From UBA6624 sp964517115 [NCBI: uncultured bacterium] (lineage in GTDB: Bacteria > UBP7 > UBA6624), in assembly GCA_964517115.1 (NCBI GenBank), contig CAZFBE010000006.1, forward strand, positions 12,167-44,310: a DNA stretch of 32,144 nucleotides. The letters are read 5' to 3'. Both the position numbers and the translations under genes were made by a program. Positions 1 through 7,131 of the stretch are shown piece after piece. Each line of letters opens with the position of its first letter. Position 1 is the stretch's first letter. The notes below the pieces were generated by a model. That model did not search any database, had not been told where the DNA came from, and saw only the letters and a list, made by a program, of their open reading frames with translations.

Positions 1-72
1 TTCTGCCTTTGGCTTCTCTTCTGCCTTTGGCTTCTCTTCTGCCTTTGGCTTCTCTTCTGCCTTTGGCTTCTC
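1..72. repeat. Four perfect 18-bp tandem repeats inside rpsF
   Basis: Four consecutive identical copies of an 18-bp unit (plus strand ttctgcctttggcttctc) occupy 1-18, 19-36, 37-54 and 55-72, and the array reaches the window edge, so the copy number may be higher. On the coding strand each unit encodes Glu-Lys-Pro-Lys-Ala-Glu, in frame with bS6. Identity at third codon positions points to recent slippage or unequal recombination rather than old, selected protein repeats. Confidence 0.97.
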
Positions 73-408
73 TGCTATTATTGGAGATTTATAGTTTGAA
101 TTTTTGAAAAATCTAAATCTTAAAATCCCTTCACTGTCTTTTAAGAATGTCTCTATCTCTTTTTTTGTTTTTTGATCTATATCAATTACAAAGAATGTGT
201 AATCACCATCTTTAAATTTGTCAATTGCATAGGCCATTCTTTTTACTCCCCATGAATCTTTCGTAGTGATTTTTCCTTTGTTGGATTTGATTGTTTTTTC
301 TACCTGTTTAACAATAGATAAATTTTCTTGGCTATTCTCTGGACTGAGTATGAGAGCCAACTCGTATGAGCGCTTTTGAATGGGGCGCTCTGGAAACTTA
401 TAAGACAT
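1..408 (-). CDS. rpsF: Ribosomal protein bS6, 3' end off the window
   Basis: Small-subunit ribosomal protein that binds 16S rRNA together with bS18. Translating the minus strand from the ATG at 408 gives MSYKFPERPIQKRSYELALI, followed by the family's beta strands; KRMAYAI corresponds to the conserved R(L/M)AY segment and DGDYTFFVIDID to the third strand. The start is supported by a strong AGGAGGA about 7 bases upstream. The core (about residues 12-105) has normal bS6 length. It is followed by a repetitive Glu/Lys/Pro/Ala tail that is still open at the window edge, so no stop codon is visible. Charged C-terminal extensions are known in bS6 of various bacteria (in E. coli the tail is polyglutamylated by RimK), but this one is an unusually regular repeat. 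It has its own promoter (465-493) and a leader hairpin. Confidence 0.93.
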   Translation of the reverse strand, partial: MSYKFPERPIQKRSYELALILSPENSQENLSIVKQVEKTIKSNKGKITTKDSWGVKRMAYAIDKFKDGDYTFFVIDIDQKTKKEIETFLKDSEGILRFRFFKNSNYKSPIIAEKPKAEEKPKAEEKPKAEEKPKAE

Positions 409-434
409 TTTTTCTCCTCCTTATGGTCTAATGA

Positions 435-449
435 TCTGTAATTTACAGA
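435..449 (-). promoter_or_regulatory. Inverted repeat in the rpsF leader
   Basis: TCTGTAA and TTACAGA form a perfect 7-bp inverted repeat around one central base, about 27 bases upstream of the rpsF ATG and between its predicted promoter and Shine-Dalgarno site. Many bacteria regulate rpsF through a leader RNA bound by S6:S18. Whether this dyad is such an element is inference, because I do not see that motif's full consensus. Confidence 0.3.
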
Positions 450-464
450 CAAAAAGGTTCGCCT

Positions 465-493
465 ATTATATAGTCATTTTGTGATTTTGTTGA
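465..493 (-). promoter_or_regulatory. Predicted sigma70-type promoter of rpsF
   Basis: Read on the minus strand there is TCAACA (493-488), a 17-base spacer and a perfect TATAAT (470-465). The -35 matches TTGACA at four of six positions. It lies across the end of the preceding methyltransferase gene, so rpsF can be transcribed independently. The predicted start near 458 would give a leader of about 50 bases that contains the inverted repeat at 435-449 and the Shine-Dalgarno sequence. Confidence 0.5.
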
Positions 494-1196
494 TAATTAT
501 TGCTGCAGCTGCTGAAACACTTAAGCTTTCAATATTTTTAATTGGAATAGTTATTTTTTCACCCCTGGATTCCCATGACCTTGGGATCCCTTTGGATTCA
601 TTGCCAAAAATAAGACAAATTTTTTCATTTTTCAACTCTATATCTTCAACTCTTTTACCACTATGAGCAGTTGCTAAAATCAATTTATGTTCAGGTAGTT
701 TTAAAGATTCCTCATTATTCATTTTTGAATAATTTATACCAAATGAAGCACCAGCAGAAGTTCTTAAAACTATTAAGTTGTACGGATCTGGAGAATTTTG
801 AGAGAATAGAAAATTATCAATACCATGCGCTAAACTTGTACGTATTATTGAGCCTATGTTTGTTGGATCTTGCGAGAAGAAAACAACCATATCCTTTTTA
901 TAGTCAATATTTTTTTTTATAGGATACTTTCCTATTCCAATAATTGGTTCTAATTTTGGAATACTCATGCATTTTTTAATTAATTTTTCCTCTGCTACAA
1001 ATATCTTTTGAAAGTTCTTATTTTCAAATCTTTTTGCATATTTTTTAGTAGTTATTATTTCAGGAAGCCATCCTTGATCGATACTATTTTTAAGGAGTCT
1101 TTCTCCCTCTATTTTGACGATATTGGCCTTTTTACGTTTTTGTTCATTTTTTAAGGATTTCAATCTCTTTATAAAAGAGTTTCTTTCAGACTTAAT
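474..1196 (-). CDS. SpoU/TrmH-family RNA 2'-O-ribose methyltransferase
   Basis: SAM-dependent 2'-O-methyltransferase of rRNA or tRNA with a C-terminal trefoil-knot SPOUT domain. The N-terminal substrate-binding part contains VKIEGERLL. Motif 1 is NIGSIIRTSLAHGID, with the catalytic-type Asn and Arg kept. Motif 2 is LIFGNESKGIP (families usually have GNEGxGL), and motif 3 is ESLSVSAAAAI, where the usual Asn of SLNVS is Ser. The first ATG/GTG/TTG in frame (TTG at 1163) would remove the family's usual N-terminal stretch. Upstream codons back to the stop at 1214 read IKSERNSFIKRLKSLKN, which looks like true family sequence. I therefore place the start at ATT 1196-1194 (240 aa), although CTG at 1208 is possible. 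The gene lies downstream of the dnaK block, and its exact RNA target cannot be told. Confidence 0.85.
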   Translation of the reverse strand: MKSERNSFIKRLKSLKNEQKRKKANIVKIEGERLLKNSIDQGWLPEIITTKKYAKRFENKNFQKIFVAEEKLIKKCMSIPKLEPIIGIGKYPIKKNIDYKKDMVVFFSQDPTNIGSIIRTSLAHGIDNFLFSQNSPDPYNLIVLRTSAGASFGINYSKMNNEESLKLPEHKLILATAHSGKRVEDIELKNEKICLIFGNESKGIPRSWESRGEKITIPIKNIESLSVSAAAAIIINKITK

Positions 1197-1211
1197 TTGG
1201 TTTTCCAGTTT

Positions 1212-1514
1212 TTAAAGACCCAGTTGTTTTTTTCTTTTTTCCAACAATGAATCCAGCCTTTTTACAGTAAGTTTTTTTATTTCGGTTTTTATTAAGGGAT
1301 TTTTACCATCAAGCTTTTCTGCAAGAGCGGGATTGTTTTCATCTATCGCATTCAAAGCTGCAAGATTTTTAAATCTTTCTTCGTGTTCCCTTGTTACAAA
1401 AGGAGCAATTTGAATTATTAGTTTTTTAACGGTCTCGTCATTTGATTTTAAGGATTTTTCAATCAAGTCAAGATATTGTTCTAATTTTGTATTAAATTTA
1501 TTTAAATTTGACAT
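1212..1514 (-). CDS. Hypothetical 100-aa helical protein next to dnaK
   Basis: I do not recognise this family. The 100-aa product is rich in Lys, Glu and Leu, lacks cysteine, signal peptide and membrane segments, and is predicted helical with heptad-like stretches (about residues 8-35 and 75-98). ATG at 1514 lies 6 bases after the dnaK stop codon, so it is almost certainly co-transcribed with dnaK and may rely on translational coupling. The position suggests a chaperone accessory role, but nothing in the sequence (no J-domain HPD, no GrpE fold) proves it. The stop TAA at 1214-1212 is in the same frame as the methyltransferase gene that follows. Confidence 0.75.
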   Translation of the reverse strand: MSNLNKFNTKLEQYLDLIEKSLKSNDETVKKLIIQIAPFVTREHEERFKNLAALNAIDENNPALAEKLDGKNPLIKTEIKKLTVKRLDSLLEKRKKQLGL

Positions 1515-1520
1515 CAGAAA

Positions 1521-3302
1521 CTATTCAGTTTTCTTTTCTTCTTTTTCTTTTATTCCATCTTCAGCAGACATGACGGTTATTTCGGCATCAGATAGAATTA
1601 TCTGGAGGTGTTCAATTTCGCTTTTTACCTTGTCTTCATCGTGGTCAATGGCTCTTTGTAGATTGGCTATTGCTGTCCTTAATGAATCTTTTGTTGGCTT
1701 TCCAATGAATTTTTTTCTGTCTCTTATAAAAGCTTCTGCTTCGTATATTAATGCATTTGCCTCTGAGGTTTCTCCTATTTCATTTTCTTTCTGAGAAGTT
1801 CTTACTCCTATTTCAAGTTGAGCTTCTCTAACCTCTTCTGGGCTTAATCTTTTCTGGCTCGTTTTAAAGGAAACAGATTTTTCCTTCTTGGAGGCTCTGT
1901 CTTTTGCCGTAACTTTGACAATACCATTTATGTCATAATCAAAAAGGACATCAACTAGAGCTTTCCCAGCATCATTTCCCTCTATTCCAGAAAAAACAAA
2001 ATCACCTAGTTTGGCATTTGCTGAAGCAACTTCTTTCTCTCCTTGGAAAACTGTTATTTGTGCTTCTGTTTGCATGTCCTGTGTTGTAACGTAAGGTTTC
2101 TTTTTTGAACAAGGGATTGCTGTATTCCTAGGGATAATTACTGAAAATTTACCATCTTTTACTTCTATTCCAAGTGAGTGTGGGGCAACATCTACAATAA
2201 CCATTTCTTCCAATTTCCCTCTTTTTACTCCAGCTTGAATTGCAGCACCAAGTGCAACCGACTGCTCAGGATCAACCTTGTGTCCAAGGGGCTTTCCAAC
2301 TAAATCCTCAACAAATTGTTTTACTTTTGGCATTCTTGTTGTTCCACCTACCAGAAGAATCGAATCAAGATCTTCGAATTTCAACTTCGCATCTTTCATA
2401 GATTGTTCTAGTGGTTTTTTTGTTCTTTCGACTAAAGGTTCAACAATCTCTTCCATTTGAGTTCTTGTTAGTGTTGTTTTTAAGTGTTTTGGTTCCTCTG
2501 ACTCGGTATATATGAAAGGAAGGTTGATTGTTGTTTCAAGATGTTCTGAAAGGTCCTTCTTCGCTGTTTCAGCAGCATCTTTTAATCTTTGCTGGATAAC
2601 TCTTTTTTGTATTTCGTCTATTTCTTTTCCTTCTAAATCAACTTTTTCAGCTTTTTTAAAGTTTTTTTTCAGCCATTCTGCAATTGCCCAATCCATGTCA
2701 TCTCCACCTAATTGGACATCTCCATTTGTAGCTAGTACCCTAAATGCGCCTTCTCTTGCCCTAATAATGGACACATCGAAAGTCCCCCCACCAAAGTCGT
2801 ACACCATTATCGTGTCTTTAGATTCGCTGTTGAGACCATATGCTAGAGCCGCAGCTGTGGGCTCATTTAATATTCTTTCAACAATAAACCCAGCTATTTC
2901 ACCAGCGTCTTTTACAGCCTGTCTTTGTGCATCGCTGAAATAAGCAGGAACGGTTATCACCGCTTCTTCAACGATTTCTCCTAGGTGCTCTTCAGCATCC
3001 AGTTTTAATCTTTTTATTATTGCTCCAGCAATTTCCTGTGGTGTAAACTGCTCTTTTCCCAAGGTTATCACTTTGTCTTCTCCTAAAACTCTCTTTATAG
3101 AAGAAACGGTTCTATCTGGGAATGCAATTGATTGGTTTTTGGCAGCTTCCCCAACAAGAAGATCTCCTGTTTCAGACATTCCAACAACACTTGGGGTCAA
3201 AAGAGAATCTCTAGAATTGGGAATCAATTTAGGGGTGTCTTTATCCAAATAGCCAATAAGACTGTTTGTTGTGCCAAAATCAATACCTAATATGTTTCTC
3301 AT
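1521..3302 (-). CDS. dnaK: Hsp70 chaperone DnaK
   Basis: ATP-dependent cytosolic chaperone working with GrpE (encoded just upstream) and a J-protein not present here. Phosphate-1 motif GIDFGTTNS is at residues 6-14, the DFGGGTFDVS loop at about 170, and LVGGTTRMPKV at about 317-327. The substrate-binding domain begins near DVAPHSLGIEV (about 372) and runs into a helical lid that ends with KEKEEKKTE. At 593 aa it is some 40-50 residues shorter than typical DnaK, with the shortening in the lid and tail; the tail is Lys/Glu rich. ATG at 3302 is preceded by GGGAGG. A consensus promoter sits between grpE and dnaK. HscA-type specialised Hsp70 is an alternative, but the grpE linkage favours DnaK. 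Confidence 0.92.
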   Translation of the reverse strand: MRNILGIDFGTTNSLIGYLDKDTPKLIPNSRDSLLTPSVVGMSETGDLLVGEAAKNQSIAFPDRTVSSIKRVLGEDKVITLGKEQFTPQEIAGAIIKRLKLDAEEHLGEIVEEAVITVPAYFSDAQRQAVKDAGEIAGFIVERILNEPTAAALAYGLNSESKDTIMVYDFGGGTFDVSIIRAREGAFRVLATNGDVQLGGDDMDWAIAEWLKKNFKKAEKVDLEGKEIDEIQKRVIQQRLKDAAETAKKDLSEHLETTINLPFIYTESEEPKHLKTTLTRTQMEEIVEPLVERTKKPLEQSMKDAKLKFEDLDSILLVGGTTRMPKVKQFVEDLVGKPLGHKVDPEQSVALGAAIQAGVKRGKLEEMVIVDVAPHSLGIEVKDGKFSVIIPRNTAIPCSKKKPYVTTQDMQTEAQITVFQGEKEVASANAKLGDFVFSGIEGNDAGKALVDVLFDYDINGIVKVTAKDRASKKEKSVSFKTSQKRLSPEEVREAQLEIGVRTSQKENEIGETSEANALIYEAEAFIRDRKKFIGKPTKDSLRTAIANLQRAIDHDEDKVKSEIEHLQIILSDAEITVMSAEDGIKEKEEKKTE

Positions 3303-3323
3303 AAGAAACCTCCCAATTTACCA

Positions 3324-3354
3324 ATTATAAAATTAAAAGTAATTTGATTGTCAA
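3324..3354 (-). promoter_or_regulatory. Predicted sigma70-type promoter of dnaK
   Basis: On the minus strand a perfect TTGACA (3354-3349) is followed by a perfect TATAAT (3329-3324) with a 19-base spacer; reading the -10 as TTATAA one base away gives 18. It lies in the 100-base gap between grpE and dnaK and would give a leader of roughly 15 bases carrying GGGAGG. This looks like a housekeeping promoter; I see no CIRCE repeat or sigma32 signature in the gap. Confidence 0.55.
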
Positions 3355-3402
3355 AAAAAATGCTTAATTTTTTAAAAACTATATGAATCAGCCAAATAAA
3401 TC

Positions 3403-3984
3403 CTAATTTTTACCTACTGAAACCTCAGCTGCTCTCATTATTTTTCCCTCATGGCCAATTCCAATTTGGTAAACTTTAACTATTTTTCCACTTGGGCCAT
3501 CTTCTGTTCCAACTGCTATATGTTTGTTTGGGTCAAAAGTGTCACCTTTTTCAGGCTTTATTGCGGAAAAGCCAAGCGTGACTAGTTGTTTTTCAAAAAG
3601 CTTTGTTACATCTTCTATTCCTGATAAAACTTCTTGATTTTTTCCTGTTTTTTTTAGGAAATCTTCAGCTCTTTGTAACGCATCAAAAACCACTAACATT
3701 GGTTTTATGGAATTTTTTTGGACTCTGTTTTTTTCAACCTTTTCAAGTTCTCCTTTCCAAGAATTCAAAAATGATTCAAAGTCATTAACTTTTTCTGAAA
3801 GGTGGAGGACTCCTCGGGCTCCTTCAAATGCTTCAAATTTTCCCATTTCATCCTTTATTTTTTCTAAAGATTTTTTTAAATCGTTTATTTCTTCCATCAA
3901 GGGGTTAACAACAGAACCAATATTCAGATGATTTTCTTGAACATCTTGCCAGCCTTTCAAATTTATGTCTTCATTTGGGCTCAT
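3403..3984 (-). CDS. grpE: GrpE nucleotide exchange factor
   Basis: Cofactor that releases ADP from DnaK and works as a dimer. The N-terminal half is a long coiled coil (residues about 25-80, rich in Glu/Lys/Leu). The C-terminal beta domain carries TFDPNKHIAVGTEDGPSG and a strand ending in GKIMRAAEVSVGK, matching the family's FDPxxHeAv...G.v..v...G....+..R.a.V.V.+ pattern. ATG at 3984 is chosen because residues upstream of it do not resemble GrpE and because a longer start would run into the divergent gmk gene. No clear Shine-Dalgarno precedes it. Length is 193 aa, normal for the family. The gene is followed by dnaK on the same strand after 100 bases. Confidence 0.9.
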   Translation of the reverse strand: MSPNEDINLKGWQDVQENHLNIGSVVNPLMEEINDLKKSLEKIKDEMGKFEAFEGARGVLHLSEKVNDFESFLNSWKGELEKVEKNRVQKNSIKPMLVVFDALQRAEDFLKKTGKNQEVLSGIEDVTKLFEKQLVTLGFSAIKPEKGDTFDPNKHIAVGTEDGPSGKIVKVYQIGIGHEGKIMRAAEVSVGKN

Positions 3985-4040
3985 TAAGAGGATTGTAACT
4001 AACTCAAAATTTAATTTCAAGTGTAATATATTTTTAATAG

Positions 4041-4595
4041 ATGTCAAAATTGATTGTAATAACCGGACCTTCTGGGGTTGGAAAAACTACTTTGGCTGAT
4101 TATTTACTTCAAGAACTTCGTTTAAGAAGGGTGATCACATGTACCACAAGAGAAATAAGAGATGGCGAGGTTGATAGAGTTGACTATAATTTTTTTTCTA
4201 GAGATTTTTTTAAAAAACTTATACTTCAAGAAAAATTTGCTGAACATGCAAATGTTTATGGAAATTATTACGGTGTTTTGAAAAAAGATATTTCAAATTC
4301 TCTTAAATTTTGTAATTCTTTGATAATTCTTGATGTGCAGGGTTCAAAAAGTATAAAAAAGTTATTTAAAAATTCTATTGTTATTTTCTTATTGCCTCCG
4401 TCTAAAGAATCGATATTTGAAAGAATGGAAAAAAGAAACAAGGATTCGGAAGAAAGTTTAAACAAGAGGATTCGGTTACTGGAAAGTGAAATTTCTTGGG
4501 CCTCGAATGCAGATTATCGAGTTGTAAATGAAAATTTAAGAAGTTGCAAGGTTGATTTAAAGAAAATAGTTGAAAATTTTTTAAATGCTTCATAG
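4041..4595 (+). CDS. gmk: Guanylate kinase
   Basis: Phosphorylates GMP to GDP with ATP in the cytosol. The P-loop GPSGVGKT is at residues 9-16. The GMP-binding segment TCTTREIRDGEVDRVDYNF (about 34-52) corresponds to the usual TTRxpRxGExxGxDYxF. FAEHANVYGNYYGV (about 66-79) matches the conserved E...Y.G..YG region, and LIILDVQG (about 97-104) carries the Walker B-like Asp. The lid contains ERMEKRNKDSEESLNKRI. At 184 aa it is slightly shorter than typical. The ATG is preceded only by AT-rich sequence with no Shine-Dalgarno. It starts the plus-strand block gmk-rpoZ-coaBC, a well-known gene order, and lies divergent to grpE. Confidence 0.95.
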   Translation: MSKLIVITGPSGVGKTTLADYLLQELRLRRVITCTTREIRDGEVDRVDYNFFSRDFFKKLILQEKFAEHANVYGNYYGVLKKDISNSLKFCNSLIILDVQGSKSIKKLFKNSIVIFLLPPSKESIFERMEKRNKDSEESLNKRIRLLESEISWASNADYRVVNENLRSCKVDLKKIVENFLNAS

Positions 4596-4611
4596 TACAA
4601 TAAAGGAACTT

Positions 4612-4938
4612 ATGAGCGAAGAAAAACCAAGATACGAAGACATTATCGGCACTGACAACATAAGAGGAATTGTTGCAATTGAAGATTTGTTGAAAATTTT
4701 TCCAAATCGATATGTTGTGACTGAAATTATTGCAAAAAGAGCTAATGACCTTGAGTCAAGACTTGATTTGCCCAGGGTAGATTTGGGAGATAAGGATTTA
4801 CAAGAGGTTGGTTATGTCCAGGTTGCAATTGCTGAATTTTTAGCTGGTCAGATTAAACCTAAGATTCCCGATGAAGCTTTTGTGCCAAAAAATCAATTTC
4901 CTGATGATTACGAAAAGATTCCTTCAAACGAAATTTAA
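4612..4938 (+). CDS. rpoZ: RNA polymerase omega subunit
   Basis: Small subunit that promotes assembly of beta-prime into RNA polymerase. After a 30-residue lead, LLKIFPNRYVVTEIIAKRAN contains the omega core (family pattern xxxNR(F/Y)xLvxxaakRA). The C-terminal part, with QVAIAEFLAGQIKP, is compatible with the helix that ends omega proteins. ATG at 4612 is selected because it has AAGGA at the right distance; the ORF itself is open back to 4585. The position between gmk and coaBC is the classic location of rpoZ and strengthens a call that would be moderate from sequence alone. Confidence 0.85.
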   Translation: MSEEKPRYEDIIGTDNIRGIVAIEDLLKIFPNRYVVTEIIAKRANDLESRLDLPRVDLGDKDLQEVGYVQVAIAEFLAGQIKPKIPDEAFVPKNQFPDDYEKIPSNEI

Positions 4939-4959
4939 TCTTTTTTTGAGATTTCAATT

Positions 4960-6105
4960 ATGAAAGTTTTAATTGGGGTTACGGGAAGCATATCGTCGTA
5001 TAAAACTCCAGACTTAATAAGAAAAATAAGAGCAAAAAATATTGATGTTGAGATTGTTTTGTCAAGAGGTGCAGAGAAATTTGTAGGAAAGACTTCTTTT
5101 GAAGGCTTGATTGGCAAGAAGGTTTATTCTGATCTTTGGGAAGATCCCATGTCCCATATACACCTAGAGAGATCTTGTGATTTGATAGTGGTATGCCCAA
5201 CAACTGCGCATTTCATTTCAAAATTAAATTCTGGATTGGCTGATGATTTGCTTTCAAATATTATTTTGGCAAAAAAATCAAAAGTTCTCCTCATCCCATC
5301 AATGAATACAAACATGTGGAATAACGCTGCTATAAGAAAAAATATTTCAGATTTAAAAAAACGAGGTTTTTCTTTTATGGATCCTGAAGAAGGCTCTTTG
5401 GCCTGCGGGGAGGAGGGCTTGGGCAGGTTGCCTGATTTGGAAATGATATTGTACGAAATACTTTTTCACCTTTCGGATAAAAGTTTTGAAAAAAAATCAG
5501 TTTTAGTTACCGCTGGGCCAACTCAAGAGTTTATTGACGATGTTAGATTTTTTTCAAACCCCTCAACAGGAAACATGGGTTTCTCTTTCGCTTTGAACGC
5601 CTGGTTGAAGGGTGCTGATGTTACATTGATTGCGGGACCTGGAACTCCAAGGTCTCCGGAAGGAATAAGAAGAATCGATGTTACGTCTTCTGAAGAAATG
5701 AAAGATTCAATTGAAGGTAGTTATGATTACGGATTTTTTACAGCTGCTGTTACTGATTTTTCTTTTAGAACCAGAAAAGAAGGAAAGCCTTCTAAGGATG
5801 ATTGGTTTAAAGAGGATGTTTATTTGAAAAAAAGTCCTGATATATTAGAAACGAAGTACAAAATTTGTGGAAAAGTAATTGGATTTTCTGTCTATAGTGA
5901 AGATTCTTCCCTGAATGCTGCAAAAAAAGTTTTTAAAAAAGGTGCTGATTATGTAATTACAAACAATTCTTCAAATTGTTTTGGTAAAAAAGATACAGAT
6001 GTTGAGTTTTTTGATGCCAGTTTAAGTTCAACAGAATTCAAAAATGTAGATAAAATGATTTTGGCTGAAAAAATATTAAATATTATTGGAGATAAAAATG
6101 ATTAA
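4960..6105 (+). CDS. coaBC: Bifunctional phosphopantothenoylcysteine synthetase/decarboxylase
   Basis: Two consecutive steps of coenzyme A synthesis. The N-terminal CoaC flavodoxin-like domain has GVTGSISSYKTPDLIR (residues 6-21), the catalytic His in MSHIHLERSCD, the PSMNTNMW motif (about 112-119), and the catalytic Cys in GSLACGEEGLGR. The CoaB domain starts near VLVTAGPTQEFIDDVR and contains FFSNPSTGNMG (usually SSGKMG, so Lys is Asn here), AAVTDF and LKKSPDIL, the last with the conserved lysine. At 381 aa the length is normal. ATG at 4960 lies 21 bases after rpoZ. The end overlaps the start of the SurA-like gene by a few codons. Confidence 0.95.
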   Translation: MKVLIGVTGSISSYKTPDLIRKIRAKNIDVEIVLSRGAEKFVGKTSFEGLIGKKVYSDLWEDPMSHIHLERSCDLIVVCPTTAHFISKLNSGLADDLLSNIILAKKSKVLLIPSMNTNMWNNAAIRKNISDLKKRGFSFMDPEEGSLACGEEGLGRLPDLEMILYEILFHLSDKSFEKKSVLVTAGPTQEFIDDVRFFSNPSTGNMGFSFALNAWLKGADVTLIAGPGTPRSPEGIRRIDVTSSEEMKDSIEGSYDYGFFTAAVTDFSFRTRKEGKPSKDDWFKEDVYLKKSPDILETKYKICGKVIGFSVYSEDSSLNAAKKVFKKGADYVITNNSSNCFGKKDTDVEFFDASLSSTEFKNVDKMILAEKILNIIGDKND

Positions 6106-7126
6106 AAAAAGGATTTTTTTATTTTTTGCTTGTTTCTTCTGTTTTCAGGTTTGGGCAGAAGACAACAGTAAAGTTGTTGGACATTTGGGAGAAGAGGCTA
6201 ATCAGAAACCTATATATTTAGATCATATAAATTTAGGTTTGTATTTAAATTCTTCTAGATATTTGCAAATGGGAACAGACCCATGGGTTCTTAGCCTTAT
6301 GGACATTATTACTTACAGATTAATGGAGATAGAAGCAGGTTTGAGAGGTTTGGAATACCCAGAATCAGATCTTGAGAGTTTCTTATTTGGAAATCCTACA
6401 AATGCAAAACTTTATAGTTACTATGCTGAAGTTTTTGATCCGAAACTTGTAAAAGAATATTTCAGGATCCGAAACCTGTCTGAAACAACACAGAAAGCGA
6501 TAGCTTATGAGCTATTAGAGACTTACAACAAGGTTCCTTCAGAGGAGGAATTGCTAAATTTTTATATAGAAAATCAAAAAGCAGCATTTACAAGACCTTC
6601 AATGTATCGTTTGGCAATGATTGAATTAGACGATTCTTCAGAATCTGAATTGGTTGAATCAAAACTACTTGAAGGAAGTTCTTTTGAAGAAATGGCTGCT
6701 GCTCATTCTATAAATTTTCAATCAGCTTTAGAAGGGGGGTATGTTGGTCAGGATTTAACAGAAGCAACCATAAAATCCCAAATTCCTTTTGCAGCAAATG
6801 AAATTCTGTCTACTGAAATGGGTTCTTGGGTTGGGCCAATCAGTGTTTCGCCTTCTCTTGGAAAAAATCTTTTCTATTTTTTTAAAGTTCTTAATTTTGA
6901 AGCGGAAAAAGAATCTCCTTTTGAGGCTGAAAGAGACTTTATTATGGATTTTCTTGTGAACCAAAAAGCTGAACCTATTTATTCTGAATGGGTTAAAGAG
7001 AGGCTGAATGTCCATAATCTTCGTTTTGATTACAGTTTATTCAATACGGTTAAAGAAACCTTAGGGCTTTTTGATGATTCTGAACTTCTTGAGTCAACAG
7101 AAAAAATTGATGGTGAAGGTAGTTAG
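6098..7126 (+). CDS. SurA/PpiC-like periplasmic peptidyl-prolyl isomerase
   Basis: Predicted periplasmic foldase. The N-terminus MIKKRIFLFFACFFCFQVWA has two lysines and an arginine, a hydrophobic core and an AxA-like VWA before acidic residues, a typical signal peptide. The middle is helical. Around residues 165-270 a parvulin-like domain is visible: RPSMYRLAMIELDD, LEGSSFEEMAAAHSI, EGGYVGQDL and LFYFFKVL correspond to the family's strand, the G.(D/S)FeelA..yS, the GGdlG and the final strand. Total length is 342 aa. ATG at 6098 is chosen because GGAG is 6 bases upstream and the signal peptide begins there. It sits inside the coaBC-priA cluster, an unusual place for a foldase. It could equally be a non-catalytic SurA-type chaperone. 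Confidence 0.75.
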   Translation: MIKKRIFLFFACFFCFQVWAEDNSKVVGHLGEEANQKPIYLDHINLGLYLNSSRYLQMGTDPWVLSLMDIITYRLMEIEAGLRGLEYPESDLESFLFGNPTNAKLYSYYAEVFDPKLVKEYFRIRNLSETTQKAIAYELLETYNKVPSEEELLNFYIENQKAAFTRPSMYRLAMIELDDSSESELVESKLLEGSSFEEMAAAHSINFQSALEGGYVGQDLTEATIKSQIPFAANEILSTEMGSWVGPISVSPSLGKNLFYFFKVLNFEAEKESPFEAERDFIMDFLVNQKAEPIYSEWVKERLNVHNLRFDYSLFNTVKETLGLFDDSELLESTEKIDGEGS

Positions 7127-7131
7127 TTTTA

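Noticed and set aside
1-72. Repeat array considered as CRISPR or intergenic satellite
   Set aside because: The 18-bp units are contiguous without spacers and are in frame with a clear bS6 coding region.
2512-2943. 143-codon ORF on the plus strand inside dnaK
   Set aside because: It lies entirely antisense to well-conserved DnaK motifs, has no ribosome site, and its composition is that of a reverse-frame shadow.
3303-3402. CIRCE or sigma32 heat-shock control of dnaK
   Set aside because: No CIRCE-type inverted repeat or sigma32 box was found in the gap; the only clear signal is a sigma70-type promoter.
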